From an uncultured Mediterraneibacter sp. (GTDB lineage Bacteria > Bacillota > Clostridia > Lachnospirales > Lachnospiraceae): a DNA stretch of 18,041 nt. Below are positions 1-6,837 of the stretch, one piece after another. The position numbers and the translations under genes were made by a program. Within the stretch, counting starts at the first letter, position 1. The number at the start of each line of letters is the position of its first letter. Location: NCBI RefSeq assembly GCF_934309415.1, contig NZ_CAKRDI010000046.1:1-18041 (forward strand), read 5' to 3'. The notes beneath the pieces were generated by a model, which had not been told where the DNA came from, ran no database searches, and saw only the letters and a list, made by a program, of their open reading frames with translations.

Positions 1-537
1 AAGACACAGTCAGGTGCTGTATGGCTTGACCCGAACAAGACATCCCCATTCGATTTCTACCAGTACTGGAGAAATGTAGCAGATGCTGATGTTCTGAAAT
101 GTATCCGTATGCTGACATTCCTTCCGCTTGAAGAGATTGATAAGATGGATTCCTGGGAAGGTGCACAGCTCAATACTGCAAAAGAAATCCTTGCATTCGA
201 GCTGACAAAGCTGGTTCATGGCGAAGAAGAAGCAAAGAAGGCACAGGAAAGCGCACGCGCACTGTTCAGCCAGGGAAATGCTGATAATATGCCGACAGCA
301 GAACTGACAGAAGCAGATTTTGCAGATGGAAAGATGGACATTCTTACAGTTCTTGTAAAAGCAGGACTTGTATCTTCCAGATCAGAAGCAAGACGTGCTG
401 TACAGCAGGGCGGAGTTGCTGTTGATGGAGAGAAAGTAACAGATATTGCAACAACTTATGAGCCGGCATCCTTTGATGGCGATGGAGTGATCGTTAAAAA
501 AGGAAAGAAGAACTTCCGCAGAGTTGTAGTGAAATAA
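1..537 (+). CDS. tyrS: Tyrosyl-tRNA synthetase, C-terminal part (5' end outside window)
   Basis: Frame 1 is open from the first base to the TAA at 535-537, so the gene starts before the window; about 178 codons are visible. It charges tRNA-Tyr with tyrosine in the cytoplasm. The first residues, KTQSGAVWLDPNKTSPF, match the region holding the KMSKS-like signature of bacterial class I TyrS (usually KFGKT.SGA). The linker QYWRNVADADVLKCIRMLTFLPLEEI follows. The last ~60 residues form an S4 RNA-binding domain (LVKAGLVSSRSEARRAVQQGGVAVDGEKV) that grips the tRNA. No damage is seen in the visible part. A hairpin lies 36 bases after the stop. Family knowledge and motif order make the call secure. Confidence 0.96.
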   Translation, partial: KTQSGAVWLDPNKTSPFDFYQYWRNVADADVLKCIRMLTFLPLEEIDKMDSWEGAQLNTAKEILAFELTKLVHGEEEAKKAQESARALFSQGNADNMPTAELTEADFADGKMDILTVLVKAGLVSSRSEARRAVQQGGVAVDGEKVTDIATTYEPASFDGDGVIVKKGKKNFRRVVVK

Positions 538-573
538 ATCTGAATGTGATATTATAAAATATGTAGAATTTAG

Positions 574-606
574 AATAGCGGTCTGTGGAGAGCACAGATC
601 GCTATT
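574..606 (+). other. Perfect hairpin between tyrS and flavin reductase gene
   Basis: AATAGCGGTCTGTG (574-587) pairs with CACAGATCGCTATT (593-606), 14 pairs with one G-U and a 5-base loop. No U tract follows, so it is not a standard intrinsic terminator. It may be an mRNA processing or stability element, and it ends only 9 bases before the Shine-Dalgarno of the next gene. Confidence 0.6.
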
Positions 607-627
607 GCAGAATTGGAGAAAAGAATT

Positions 628-1134
628 ATGGCATTTAAAGAAGTTAAGATTGGAGAATTACAGTTTAATCCATTTACAAAGATCAGCAAAGAATGGATGC
701 TGGTTACAGCCGGAAATGAAGAGAAACATAATACAATGACTGCAAGCTGGGGTGGTGTTGGAATTATGTGGGCAATGAATGTTGCTACTGCATATATCCG
801 CCCTCAGAGATATACAAAAGAGTTTATTGACGGAGAAGAGATGTATACACTCTCTTTCTTTGGAGAGGAATACCGCAAGGCGTTAAATATCTGCGGAAGC
901 AAATCAGGACGTGACTGCGACAAGGATAAAGAGGCAGGACTGACACCGTATTATACAGATGGAACGACTGCATATGAAGAGGCGGATATGATCTTTGTAT
1001 GTCGTAAACTGTATGCTCAGGAGATGAAACCGGAGTGCTTTACAGTAGAAGGACCGGACGAGAAGTGGTATTCGGACAAAGATTATCATACAATGTACAT
1101 GGGTGAGATCGTCAAAGTGCTTGTAAAAGAGTGA
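628..1134 (+). CDS. Flavin reductase family protein (FMN-binding split barrel)
   Basis: A 168-residue protein of the flavin-reductase-like, FMN-binding split-barrel family. Members bind FMN and either reduce free flavin with NAD(P)H or act as small flavoproteins in the cytoplasm. Family-like stretches are the early FNPFTKISKEWMLVTAG, then NTMTASWGGVGIMW (the usual ASWG flavin-contact region), SFFGEEYRKALNICGSKSGRD and a C-terminal YHTMYMGEIVKVLV strand. The ATG at 628 is chosen over an upstream TTG at 613 because GGAGA at 615-619 gives a Shine-Dalgarno 8 bases before it. The next gene begins 7 bases after the stop, so the two are probably co-transcribed. The substrate or partner cannot be told from sequence. 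Confidence 0.85.
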   Translation: MAFKEVKIGELQFNPFTKISKEWMLVTAGNEEKHNTMTASWGGVGIMWAMNVATAYIRPQRYTKEFIDGEEMYTLSFFGEEYRKALNICGSKSGRDCDKDKEAGLTPYYTDGTTAYEEADMIFVCRKLYAQEMKPECFTVEGPDEKWYSDKDYHTMYMGEIVKVLVKE

Positions 1135-1141
1135 GATAAAA

Positions 1142-1645
1142 ATGAAAATAAGATTGTTTGAAGTCGGAGTCAGTGCGAGTTTGTTTGCGGTGGATGAAAT
1201 CTTGAAAAGCCGTGTGGAAGAAAAGATGGAAACCGGGACAGAAATGCAACTGACAGAGCAGATCATGCTGAGAAAGGTACATAACAAAGGAATGAGCCTG
1301 AATCTTTTATCGGAGAAGCCAGAGCTTGTGAAATGGCTTTCAACGGGAGTTACCCTGATTGTCTCCGGGGCACAGTTAATGTTGTGCAGAAAGAAAGGAC
1401 ATTCTCTTGAAAAGGCAGGACTGACACTAGTATCAGCAGGAGCATGGAGTAATACATGGGATCGATGGATGCGCAGCTATGTAGTGGACTATATCGGATT
1501 TGGAAAAGTGAAGGAAAAATTTAGACACCTGACCTATAATCTGGGTGATTTCTTTATTGGTGCAGGATGCCTTTTATGGCTGCTTGGCGTGAATGGAGAT
1601 CACAGGGTTACTGTTCAGACCATAGCTAATCACTTTGCTGATTAG
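1142..1645 (+). CDS. Divergent signal peptidase II (LspA)-like membrane protein, C-terminus altered by repeat insertion
   Basis: A 167-residue protein resembling prolipoprotein signal peptidase LspA, a membrane aspartyl protease. In order it has FAVDEILKSRVEE (like the D..K start of LspA), VHNKGMSLNLL (NxG motif), SAGAWSNTWDRWMRSYVVDYI (like GN..DR...VVDF) and YNLGDFFIGAGCLLWLL (like FNxAD). The two likely catalytic aspartates, in VVD and in NLGD, are kept. Hydrophobic stretches lie near 67-83, 90-104 and 137-151. It is far from canonical LspA and may be a paralogue with another role; activity is unproven. The last 12 residues, after GVNGDHR, are encoded by the 143-bp repeat at 1607-1749. Joining the flanks at the target duplication would give ...GDHREE and a TGA stop. 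Confidence 0.7.
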   Translation: MKIRLFEVGVSASLFAVDEILKSRVEEKMETGTEMQLTEQIMLRKVHNKGMSLNLLSEKPELVKWLSTGVTLIVSGAQLMLCRKKGHSLEKAGLTLVSAGAWSNTWDRWMRSYVVDYIGFGKVKEKFRHLTYNLGDFFIGAGCLLWLLGVNGDHRVTVQTIANHFAD

Positions 1646-1749
1646 CTATGAGGATGCACGTTTTGGACTGAATGTATCTCGTCCATCGCCAAAGGCGATT
1701 CTAAATGACGAGATACGTTACTGTTTGCAGCTATGCTGTGAACAGTAAC
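1607..1749. mobile_element. 143-bp MITE-like repeat, family 1, copy 1
   Basis: Ends are inverted repeats (GTTACTGTTCA at 1607-1617; TGAACAGTAAC at 1739-1749). It is flanked by an 8-bp direct repeat ATCACAGG (1599-1606 and 1750-1757), the mark of transposition. Three hairpins fill it: CATAGCTAATCA/TGATTAGCTATG (1621-1632/1639-1650), an ATCTCGTC..GACGAGAT stem with an inner ATCGCC/GGCGAT stem, and a 15-pair terminal hairpin. It codes for no transposase, so it must be moved in trans. It overlaps and changes the 3' end of the LspA-like gene. The 8-bp duplication fits several IS families (for example IS256); the helper is not identified. Confidence 0.88.
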
Positions 1750-2103
1750 ATCACAGGGAAGAGTGAGATGAGACAGATTTAATCAAATATATAGTATATT
1801 GGCAGATGTATAGAAAGTAATTTGTTAAAATAAAAAACGGAAGTGAATCAATTTTTGAGTCGCTTCCGTTTTTTATTTTTATAAAGCGTTTGTTTAAAAG
1901 AAGTGAGTGTGTACGATACAATTATTCCAGAGAGCTTTTTTCTTATATAAGATGAGAGAATTTTGTCAAGAGTAATTTTATCGATGCAATAAATTCTGGA
2001 ATCATAATTAATGGTATAGGTATAACACTAATAGTTTCTGTATAAGAAAATAAAAAGAATCTATACTAAAAGTATCACAGAATATCTTATGGAGGACTTC
2101 GGT
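1750..2103. other. Intergenic region between the LspA-like gene and XRE regulator
   Basis: AT-rich, with no convincing gene. It holds a terminator at 1832-1874. A split inverted repeat pairs AATTATTCCAGA (near 1919-1930) with TCTGGAATCATAATT (near 1996-2010), with a 3-base bulge; its role is unknown. TATACT near 2062 could be a -10 element for the XRE gene, but no good -35 lies at the right distance. Confidence 0.4.
1832..1876. terminator. Bidirectional intrinsic terminator
   Basis: AAAAAACGGAAGTGA (1832-1846) pairs with TCGCTTCCGTTTTTT (1860-1874), 15 pairs with one G-U. A U run follows on the plus strand and an A run precedes it, so it could work both ways. It likely ends the transcript from the tyrS side. 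Confidence 0.88.
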
Positions 2104-2424
2104 ATGGACTGGAATGAAGTTGGAAGAAGAATAAGAACAAAAAGAAAAGAGAAGAAACTCAGACAGGAAGATCTGGCAGAAATGGTCAGCCTGAGTACAT
2201 CTTATATAGGAATGATAGAGCGTGGAGAGAAGATTCCAAGTCTGGAAACGTTTGTTTATCTCGCCAATGCACTGGATACGCCAACAGATGATTTGCTTTC
2301 CGGTGTGTTGGATAATGGATATAAGATCAGGATTTCGGAATATGCAAGAAAATTTGATGACTGCAGTGAGAAGAAACGCAGAGTTATTTATGATGTGGTA
2401 GACGTTATGCTGAAGGGAATATAA
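2104..2424 (+). CDS. XRE-family helix-turn-helix regulator
   Basis: A 106-residue DNA-binding protein. Residues ~3-60 form a Cro/CI-type HTH_3 domain: IRTKRKEKKLRQEDLAEMVSLSTSYIGMIERGEKIPSLETFVYLANAL, with the usual Q-DLA, S--YI-, IERG and PS-ET positions. The remaining ~45 residues are helical and basic (YARKFDDCSEKKRRVIYDVVDVML), perhaps for dimer contact. The ATG at 2104 is preferred over one at 2089 because GGAGGA at 2091-2096 sits 7 bases upstream. No partner gene or operator is evident. A divergent repeat copy begins 8 bases after the stop, and nudC follows on the same strand. The target is unknown. Confidence 0.9.
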   Translation: MDWNEVGRRIRTKRKEKKLRQEDLAEMVSLSTSYIGMIERGEKIPSLETFVYLANALDTPTDDLLSGVLDNGYKIRISEYARKFDDCSEKKRRVIYDVVDVMLKGI

Positions 2425-2431
2425 AAATAGT

Positions 2432-2567
2432 GTTATTGTTTACAGCTAACAAATAAAGGGCATTTCCAGAAAGAATCATTTGTGTTATGATAAAGATGCT
2501 CTTGTTCACAGTACACTGTGAGTGAGAGTGAAGCGTTACTGTTTACAGATTGCCTGTGAACGGTAAC
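2432..2567. mobile_element. Divergent MITE-like repeat, family 1, copy 4 (136 bp)
   Basis: It has the family 1 layout but much sequence change. Ends are GTTATTGTTTACAG and CTGTGAACGGTAAC. A 13-pair hairpin lies at 2499-2528 (CTCTTGTTCACAG, loop TACA, CTGTGAGTGAGAG, three G-U). The terminal hairpin GTTACTGTTTACAG/CTGTGAACGGTAAC is at 2535-2567. The first hairpin is weak and no target duplication is clear, which suggests an old copy. It fills most of the gap between the XRE gene and nudC and would be transcribed as the nudC 5' leader. Confidence 0.65.
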
Positions 2568-2609
2568 AGTTAAGTTTTTTAGAAACTTTGTTGAGAGAAG
2601 GAGTACAAA

Positions 2610-3446
2610 ATGATTCAGGATATACAGCCACATAAATATGACAATCAGTACAGACCATGTCCACCGGACAGAGAAAGTTATGCATTGTACTACGAAAATC
2701 ACGTAGCTCTTTTAAAAAAGCAGCCGGATCGGATTGATTTCCCAAGATTTAAAGATTTGGAACGTCTGAACGAAGATATTTATGAAGATGCTATTTACTT
2801 GTTTATGATCGATGGAGAAAGATATTATCTTGTGAAGGATATTAATCGAGAACGTCTGTCAGAATATACGATGGAGAATACGGAAATCTTCCGTTTCGCA
2901 GAACCGCAGTATCTGGCATTTGCAGGAATCACAGGGTATCAGCTTTACAATTGGTACAGAACCAGAAAGTATTGTGGCTGTTGTGGCAGCAGGATGCAAC
3001 ACGATGCGAAAGAGCGAATGATGTATTGTGAGAAATGTCATAATATGGAATTCCCGAAGATCTGCCCGGCAGTAATTATAGGTGTGACAGACGGAGACAG
3101 AATTCTGATGTCCAAGTATGCAGGACGTACTTATAAGAAATATGCATTACTTGCAGGATTCACAGAAATCGGTGAGACGATTGAGGAAACTGTACAGCGC
3201 GAAGTGATGGAAGAAGTCGGGTTGAAAGTAAAAAATATCCGTTACTACAAGAGTCAGCCATGGTCGTTCAGCGATACAGTTCTGATGGGATTCTATTGTG
3301 ATCTTGACGGAGAAGATCAGATTGAACTGGATCGTGAAGAACTGGCACTGGCAGAATGGTTTGAACGTGATGAGATACCGGTAGAGCCAAGCAGAGACAG
3401 TCTGACGAATGAGATGATCATGAAGTTCAAGAATCATGAGGTGTAG
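2610..3446 (+). CDS. nudC: NAD(+)/NADH diphosphatase, Nudix family with zinc ribbon
   Basis: A 278-residue enzyme expected to split NAD(H) into NMN(H) and AMP; E. coli NudC also removes NAD caps from RNA. Visible parts in order: an N-terminal domain (1-~115), a zinc ribbon with C122, C125, C140 and C143 (CGCCG...YCEKC), the Nudix box starting at residue ~183 (GFTEIGETIEETVQREVMEEVG, keeping G-5-E-7-REV-EE-G), and SQPWSFSDTVLMGF from residue 215, matching the SQPWPFP signature that separates NADH diphosphatases from other Nudix proteins. The length is normal. The start ATG at 2610 has GAGAAGGAG upstream. It converges on the ArsR gene, with a terminator between. Confidence 0.94.
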   Translation: MIQDIQPHKYDNQYRPCPPDRESYALYYENHVALLKKQPDRIDFPRFKDLERLNEDIYEDAIYLFMIDGERYYLVKDINRERLSEYTMENTEIFRFAEPQYLAFAGITGYQLYNWYRTRKYCGCCGSRMQHDAKERMMYCEKCHNMEFPKICPAVIIGVTDGDRILMSKYAGRTYKKYALLAGFTEIGETIEETVQREVMEEVGLKVKNIRYYKSQPWSFSDTVLMGFYCDLDGEDQIELDREELALAEWFERDEIPVEPSRDSLTNEMIMKFKNHEV

Positions 3447-3578
3447 AGAGTAGCTGAAAATGCTTCCCATAAGATGTATGTTGCGAATAGCAATCAGTGA
3501 GACCGAAACAGAGAGACGGACAGAATAGATTGAGATTTGCAGTTTGCAAGATACAAATCGAAGATAATGAATAAAATG

Positions 3579-3641
3579 AAAAGATTGTTATTTATAAAGT
3601 GAGTTCTTAAAAATTCATTTTACAAATAACAATCTTTTTGT
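3579..3641. terminator. Bidirectional terminator between nudC and arsR-type gene
   Basis: AAAGATTGTTATTT (3580-3593) pairs with AAATAACAATCTTT (3624-3637), followed by TTG and TTTT on the plus strand and an equal U run on the minus strand. It lies between convergent genes and can serve both. Confidence 0.85.
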
Positions 3642-3654
3642 TTTAAGCGGTTAC

Positions 3655-4026
3655 TTATTTCCCTGGACAGGTAATCTTCAGTACCTGTTCGATCATAATA
3701 TGAAGCAAATGGCTTTCTTCTGTATCGGCTGCTCTATAGTATACTTCTTTTCCTTCTCTGCGGCTGACAATGAGCCCCGCGCTTTTTAACTGGCGCAGGT
3801 GATGGGAGACAGCAGGGCTGCTCATATCCATCATGGCAGAGATATTAATGACACATTCTTCGCAATGACATAAAGCCCAGAAAATACGAATACGTGTGGT
3901 GTCTCCTAAGATTTTAAATGAATCGGCGACAATCTGAAAATTATCTACCTTTGAAATTTCATGTATGATCTGATCAGTATTCAGATGTTCTTCTCCATGA
4001 TGATGCGGAAAGATATGTTGTGCCAT
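3655..4026 (-). CDS. ArsR/SmtB-family metal-sensing repressor (Zn/Cd type)
   Basis: A 123-residue winged-helix repressor. The recognition-helix region is MDMSSPAVSHHLRQLKSAGLIVSRREGKEVYY (about residues 66-97). Two possible metal sites are visible: ALCHCEECV (C53, C55, C58), placed like the ELCVCD site of CadC, and H106/H109 in the last helix (SHLLHIMIEQ), placed like the HxxH pair of the alpha-5 zinc site of CzrA/SmtB. The His-rich N-terminus (HIFPHHHGEEH) may add ligands. In this family metal binding releases the repressor from DNA. It is divergent from the HMA and P-type ATPase genes, whose promoter carries an operator-like palindrome. AGGAGG lies upstream of the ATG, and a family 1 repeat sits 28 bases upstream of the start codon. 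Confidence 0.93.
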   Translation of the reverse strand: MAQHIFPHHHGEEHLNTDQIIHEISKVDNFQIVADSFKILGDTTRIRIFWALCHCEECVINISAMMDMSSPAVSHHLRQLKSAGLIVSRREGKEVYYRAADTEESHLLHIMIEQVLKITCPGK

Positions 4027-4054
4027 GGAATCGTCCTCCTGTAATTGTATATGA

Positions 4055-4197
4055 GTTACCGTTCACTCCCATGTCAATCACTCCGCTGATTGACATGGAG
4101 GATGCACGTATTGTCTTGAATGTATCCCGTCCATCGCCCAAGGCGATTTTAAATGGTGAGATACGTTACTGTTTGCAGCTATGCTGTGAACAGTAAC
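4055..4197. mobile_element. 143-bp MITE-like repeat, family 1, copy 2
   Basis: It is flanked by a perfect 8-bp direct repeat GTATATGA (4047-4054 and 4198-4205). Ends are GTTACCGTTCA and TGAACAGTAAC. The length equals copies 1 and 3. The first hairpin is CCATGTCAATCA/TGATTGACATGG (4069-4080/4087-4098): five pairs differ from copies 1 and 3, each changed on both arms so pairing is kept. It sits in the divergent regulatory region of the metal-resistance locus, in what would be the 5' leader or promoter of the repressor gene. Confidence 0.88.
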
Positions 4198-4304
4198 GTA
4201 TATGATTTATATTGAGATATAAGTTCATAATAATAGTTAGTGATTCTATTCTATCACATAATGTCAAGTTCTCCAAAAACAAATGAAAACTTTTCGCAAA
4301 CAGA

Positions 4305-4332
4305 TTGACATTTTGAAAAAAGTTATTATAAT
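4305..4332 (+). promoter_or_regulatory. Promoter of the HMA/P-type ATPase operon
   Basis: TTGACA (4305-4310), a 16-base spacer and TATAAT (4327-4332): both elements are perfect consensus. The predicted transcription start near 4339 lies just before the palindrome at 4343-4364, fitting a strong promoter shut off by a bound repressor. Confidence 0.85.
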
Positions 4333-4342
4333 AAAAATATAA

Positions 4343-4364
4343 CAATTAAACAAATGTTTAATTG
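4343..4364. promoter_or_regulatory. Operator-like perfect palindrome, likely ArsR/SmtB site
   Basis: CAATTAAACA-AA-TGTTTAATTG: perfect 10-base arms around AA. Its core resembles the imperfect AT-rich 12-2-12 operators of CzrA/SmtB/CadC (around TGAACAAATATTCA). It sits at about +4 to +25 of the divergent promoter, where binding would block transcription. The repressor is inferred from its position beside the ArsR-type gene. Confidence 0.8.
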
Positions 4365-4397
4365 AAAAGAAAGCGAATTAAAAAGGAGATCAAGACT

Positions 4398-4616
4398 ATG
4401 AAAAAGACTTACAAAATCGAAGTAGACTGTGCAAACTGTGCAAACAAAATGGAAGATGCTACAAAGAAGACAGCAGGAGTAAAAGATGCAACTGTTAATT
4501 TCATGACACAGAAGATGATCGTTGAGTTTGAAGAAGGACAGGATGTAAAATCTGTTATGAAAGAGGTTCTTAAGAATTGTAGAAAAGTAGAAGACGACTG
4601 CGAAATCTATATGTAA
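4398..4616 (+). CDS. Heavy-metal-associated (HMA) domain metallochaperone
   Basis: A 72-residue stand-alone HMA domain. KIEVDCANCANKME carries the CxxC metal site (C11, C14) after the first strand, followed by AGVKDATVNFMTQKMIVEF and a second helix. Such proteins bind soft or divalent metal in the cytoplasm and hand it to a P-type ATPase. AAAAGGAG at 4381-4388 places the start at the ATG at 4398, not at an upstream TTG at 4362 that lies inside the operator. The D before CxxC and the cysteine-bearing tail (NCRKVEDDCEIYM) point more to Zn/Cd partners than to CopZ. It is 42 bases upstream of the ATPase, which lacks its own HMA domain, so the pair looks like a split form of CadA/ZntA. Confidence 0.9.
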   Translation: MKKTYKIEVDCANCANKMEDATKKTAGVKDATVNFMTQKMIVEFEEGQDVKSVMKEVLKNCRKVEDDCEIYM

Positions 4617-4658
4617 TAGAAGAAACAGTTCGCATTTATTGTGAGAGGACTGAGAGGT

Positions 4659-6545
4659 ATGACGAAGAAACAGAAAAAGATGCTGACCAGAATTATAGCA
4701 GCGCTGGTTGTATTAATCGGTGTGAATCTTTTACCGGTTCAGGGCATTTTAAGACTTGCTTTATTTCTCGTATCCTATCTGATTATCGGGTATGATATTT
4801 TGAAAAAGGCATTTAAAGGAATCCTGAATCGACAGGTATTTGATGAGAATTTCCTGATGGCAGTAGCGACAGTCGGAGCTATAGCCATTGCAATCTATGA
4901 TAAGACAGGAGATTTTAACGAAGCAGTATCCGTTATGCTGTTTTATCAGGTTGGTGAATTGTTCCAGAGCTATGCGGTTGGAAAAAGCCGTAGAAATATT
5001 AGTGAACTGATGGATATCCGTCCGGATTATGCAAATATAGAGCAGGATGGAAAGCTCGAACAGGTGGATCCGGATGAAGTGGAAGTCGGAACTGTGATAG
5101 TTGTACAGCCAGGTGAGAAAGTGCCGATCGATGGTGTGATCGTGGAAGGTGCGTCTACATTGAATACGAGTGCGCTGACTGGAGAAAGTCTTCCAAGAGA
5201 AGCGAAGACAGGAGACGAGATTATCAGTGGCTGTATCAATATGACTGGTGTACTGAAGATACAGACAACGAAAGAATTTGGTGAATCCACAGTATCAAAG
5301 ATTTTGGAACTGGTGGAAAATTCAACATCCAGAAAATCAAGATCCGAGGCATTTATTTCCAAATTTGCCAAGTATTATACACCGGCAGTCTGCTACGGAG
5401 CAGTTGCACTGGCAGTTCTTCCACCACTGGTACGGATGCTGGTAATGGGACTTACACCGGAATGGGCCAACTGGATCTACCGTGCACTGACTTTTCTTGT
5501 AATCAGTTGTCCGTGTGCACTTGTAATCAGTATCCCGTTGAGTTTCTTCGCAGGAATCGGTGGAGCCAGCAATCAGGGAATTCTCGTAAAAGGTTCCAAC
5601 TATCTGGAAGCAATGTCACAGACAAAATACGTTGTGTTTGATAAAACAGGTACATTGACACAGGGTGTATTTGAAGTAAGTGGTATCCATCACAGCGAAC
5701 TGGAAGATGAAGAACTTCTGATGTATGCAGCGCATGCGGAAAGTGCTTCTTCTCATCCGATCAGCCGGAGTATTCAGAGAGCTTATGGAAAAGAGATTGA
5801 CCGTTCCAGAGTTACTGAGATTGAGGAAATCGGTGGAAATGGTGTGACGGCCAAAGTGGACGGAAAACTGGTAGCAGCAGGAAATGACAAACTGATGCGT
5901 CGCCTGAATGTTCCGTTTAAAGAGTGCCACAGTGCAGGAACGATCATTCACATTGCGATTGATGGAAAATATATGGGTCATATTCTGATCTCCGATCTTG
6001 AAAAGCCGACTTCAAAAGAGGCAATCAAGGCTTTGAAGGCAGCAGGAGTAGAGAAGACGGTGATGCTGACCGGAGATGCCAGACGTGTGGCGGAGCAGGT
6101 GGCAGCGGATCTTGGAATCGATGAAGTGTACAGTGAACTTCTTCCGGCAGACAAGGTTACTCAGGTTGAAAAACTTCTGGGTGAGAAGCCAGAGAAAGCA
6201 AAGCTTGCATTTGTCGGAGATGGAATCAATGATGCACCGGTGCTTGGACGCGCAGATATTGGAATTGCCATGGGCGCTATGGGTTCTGATGCAGCGATTG
6301 AAGCAGCGGATGTAGTTCTGATGGATGATGATCCAATGAAGATCGCAAAAGCGATTAAGATTTCAAGAAAATGTATTGGAATCGTATATCAAAACATTAT
6401 ATTCGCACTGGCAATCAAGGGAATCTGTCTGATCCTTGGTGCTCTTGGTATTGCGAATATGTGGGTTGCGATTTTTGCAGATGTAGGAGTTATGGTTCTG
6501 GCAGTACTGAATGCGATTCGTGCGCTGTCAGTGAAAAATTTGTAA
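4659..6545 (+). CDS. P1B-2 heavy-metal ATPase (Zn/Cd/Pb efflux), no N-terminal HMA domain
   Basis: A 628-residue membrane pump that exports divalent soft metals using ATP. Motifs in order: TGES actuator loop (174-177), CPC in the transport helix (284-286), DKTGTLT with the phosphorylated Asp328, SSHP with His366, MLTGD, and GDGINDAP (520-527). In the last helices K587 (AIKGICLILG) and D608 (IFADVGVMVLAVLNAIRAL) match the Lys/Asp pair that marks the ZntA/CadA class rather than copper pumps. The chain starts directly with membrane helices; the HMA domain is a separate gene just upstream. The ATG at 4659 is chosen because AGAGGA lies 9 bases upstream; a GTG at 4641 has no good ribosome site. Expression is likely metal-induced through the ArsR-type repressor. 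Confidence 0.94.
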   Translation: MTKKQKKMLTRIIAALVVLIGVNLLPVQGILRLALFLVSYLIIGYDILKKAFKGILNRQVFDENFLMAVATVGAIAIAIYDKTGDFNEAVSVMLFYQVGELFQSYAVGKSRRNISELMDIRPDYANIEQDGKLEQVDPDEVEVGTVIVVQPGEKVPIDGVIVEGASTLNTSALTGESLPREAKTGDEIISGCINMTGVLKIQTTKEFGESTVSKILELVENSTSRKSRSEAFISKFAKYYTPAVCYGAVALAVLPPLVRMLVMGLTPEWANWIYRALTFLVISCPCALVISIPLSFFAGIGGASNQGILVKGSNYLEAMSQTKYVVFDKTGTLTQGVFEVSGIHHSELEDEELLMYAAHAESASSHPISRSIQRAYGKEIDRSRVTEIEEIGGNGVTAKVDGKLVAAGNDKLMRRLNVPFKECHSAGTIIHIAIDGKYMGHILISDLEKPTSKEAIKALKAAGVEKTVMLTGDARRVAEQVAADLGIDEVYSELLPADKVTQVEKLLGEKPEKAKLAFVGDGINDAPVLGRADIGIAMGAMGSDAAIEAADVVLMDDDPMKIAKAIKISRKCIGIVYQNIIFALAIKGICLILGALGIANMWVAIFADVGVMVLAVLNAIRALSVKNL

Positions 6546-6630
6546 TAGGAGCAGAAGATTACAGATTTCGGAAAGTTTGGAGCAGATGAAAATTCAGGTG
6601 AGTCATTATGCGAAATATGAGTGACACATT

Positions 6631-6648
6631 CTAGAGCGTGTTTTAAAA
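6631..6648. repeat. Solo left end of family 2 repeat
   Basis: CTAGAGCGTGTTTTAAAATG resembles the family 2 terminal repeat CTAGAGYGTGTCTGAAAAAT. Only one end is present, so this is a relic or chance similarity. Confidence 0.4.
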
Positions 6649-6690
6649 TGTAAGTAATAAGTATATAGTAGCGATTTATAAGAAATATAG

Positions 6691-6733
6691 AAACTGATAC
6701 AAAATGAAGGATTTGTTTTGTATCAGTTTTTTT
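6691..6733 (+). terminator. Intrinsic terminator after the P-type ATPase gene
   Basis: AAACTGATACAAAA (6691-6704) pairs perfectly with TTTTGTATCAGTTT (6716-6729), 14 pairs, followed by TTTT. It ends the metal-efflux operon. Confidence 0.9.
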
Positions 6734-6753
6734 GTCTGAAGAGGATAACGAGG

Positions 6754-6782
6754 TTTACATTGTGGAAAAAAGATGATATGAT
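6754..6782 (+). promoter_or_regulatory. Promoter of the TauE/SafE gene
   Basis: TTTACA (6754-6759), 17-base spacer, TATGAT (6777-6782). It lies just after the preceding terminator and 55 bases before the start codon. Confidence 0.65.
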
Positions 6783-6837
6783 TCAGCTTGTTGTGGAAAA
6801 ATGAGAAAACAAGAGAGAAAGTGATGGGGAAAGGAAA

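Noticed and set aside
904..1287. Long minus-strand frame opposite the flavin reductase and LspA-like genes
   Set aside because: It is a shadow of two well-supported genes on the plus strand.
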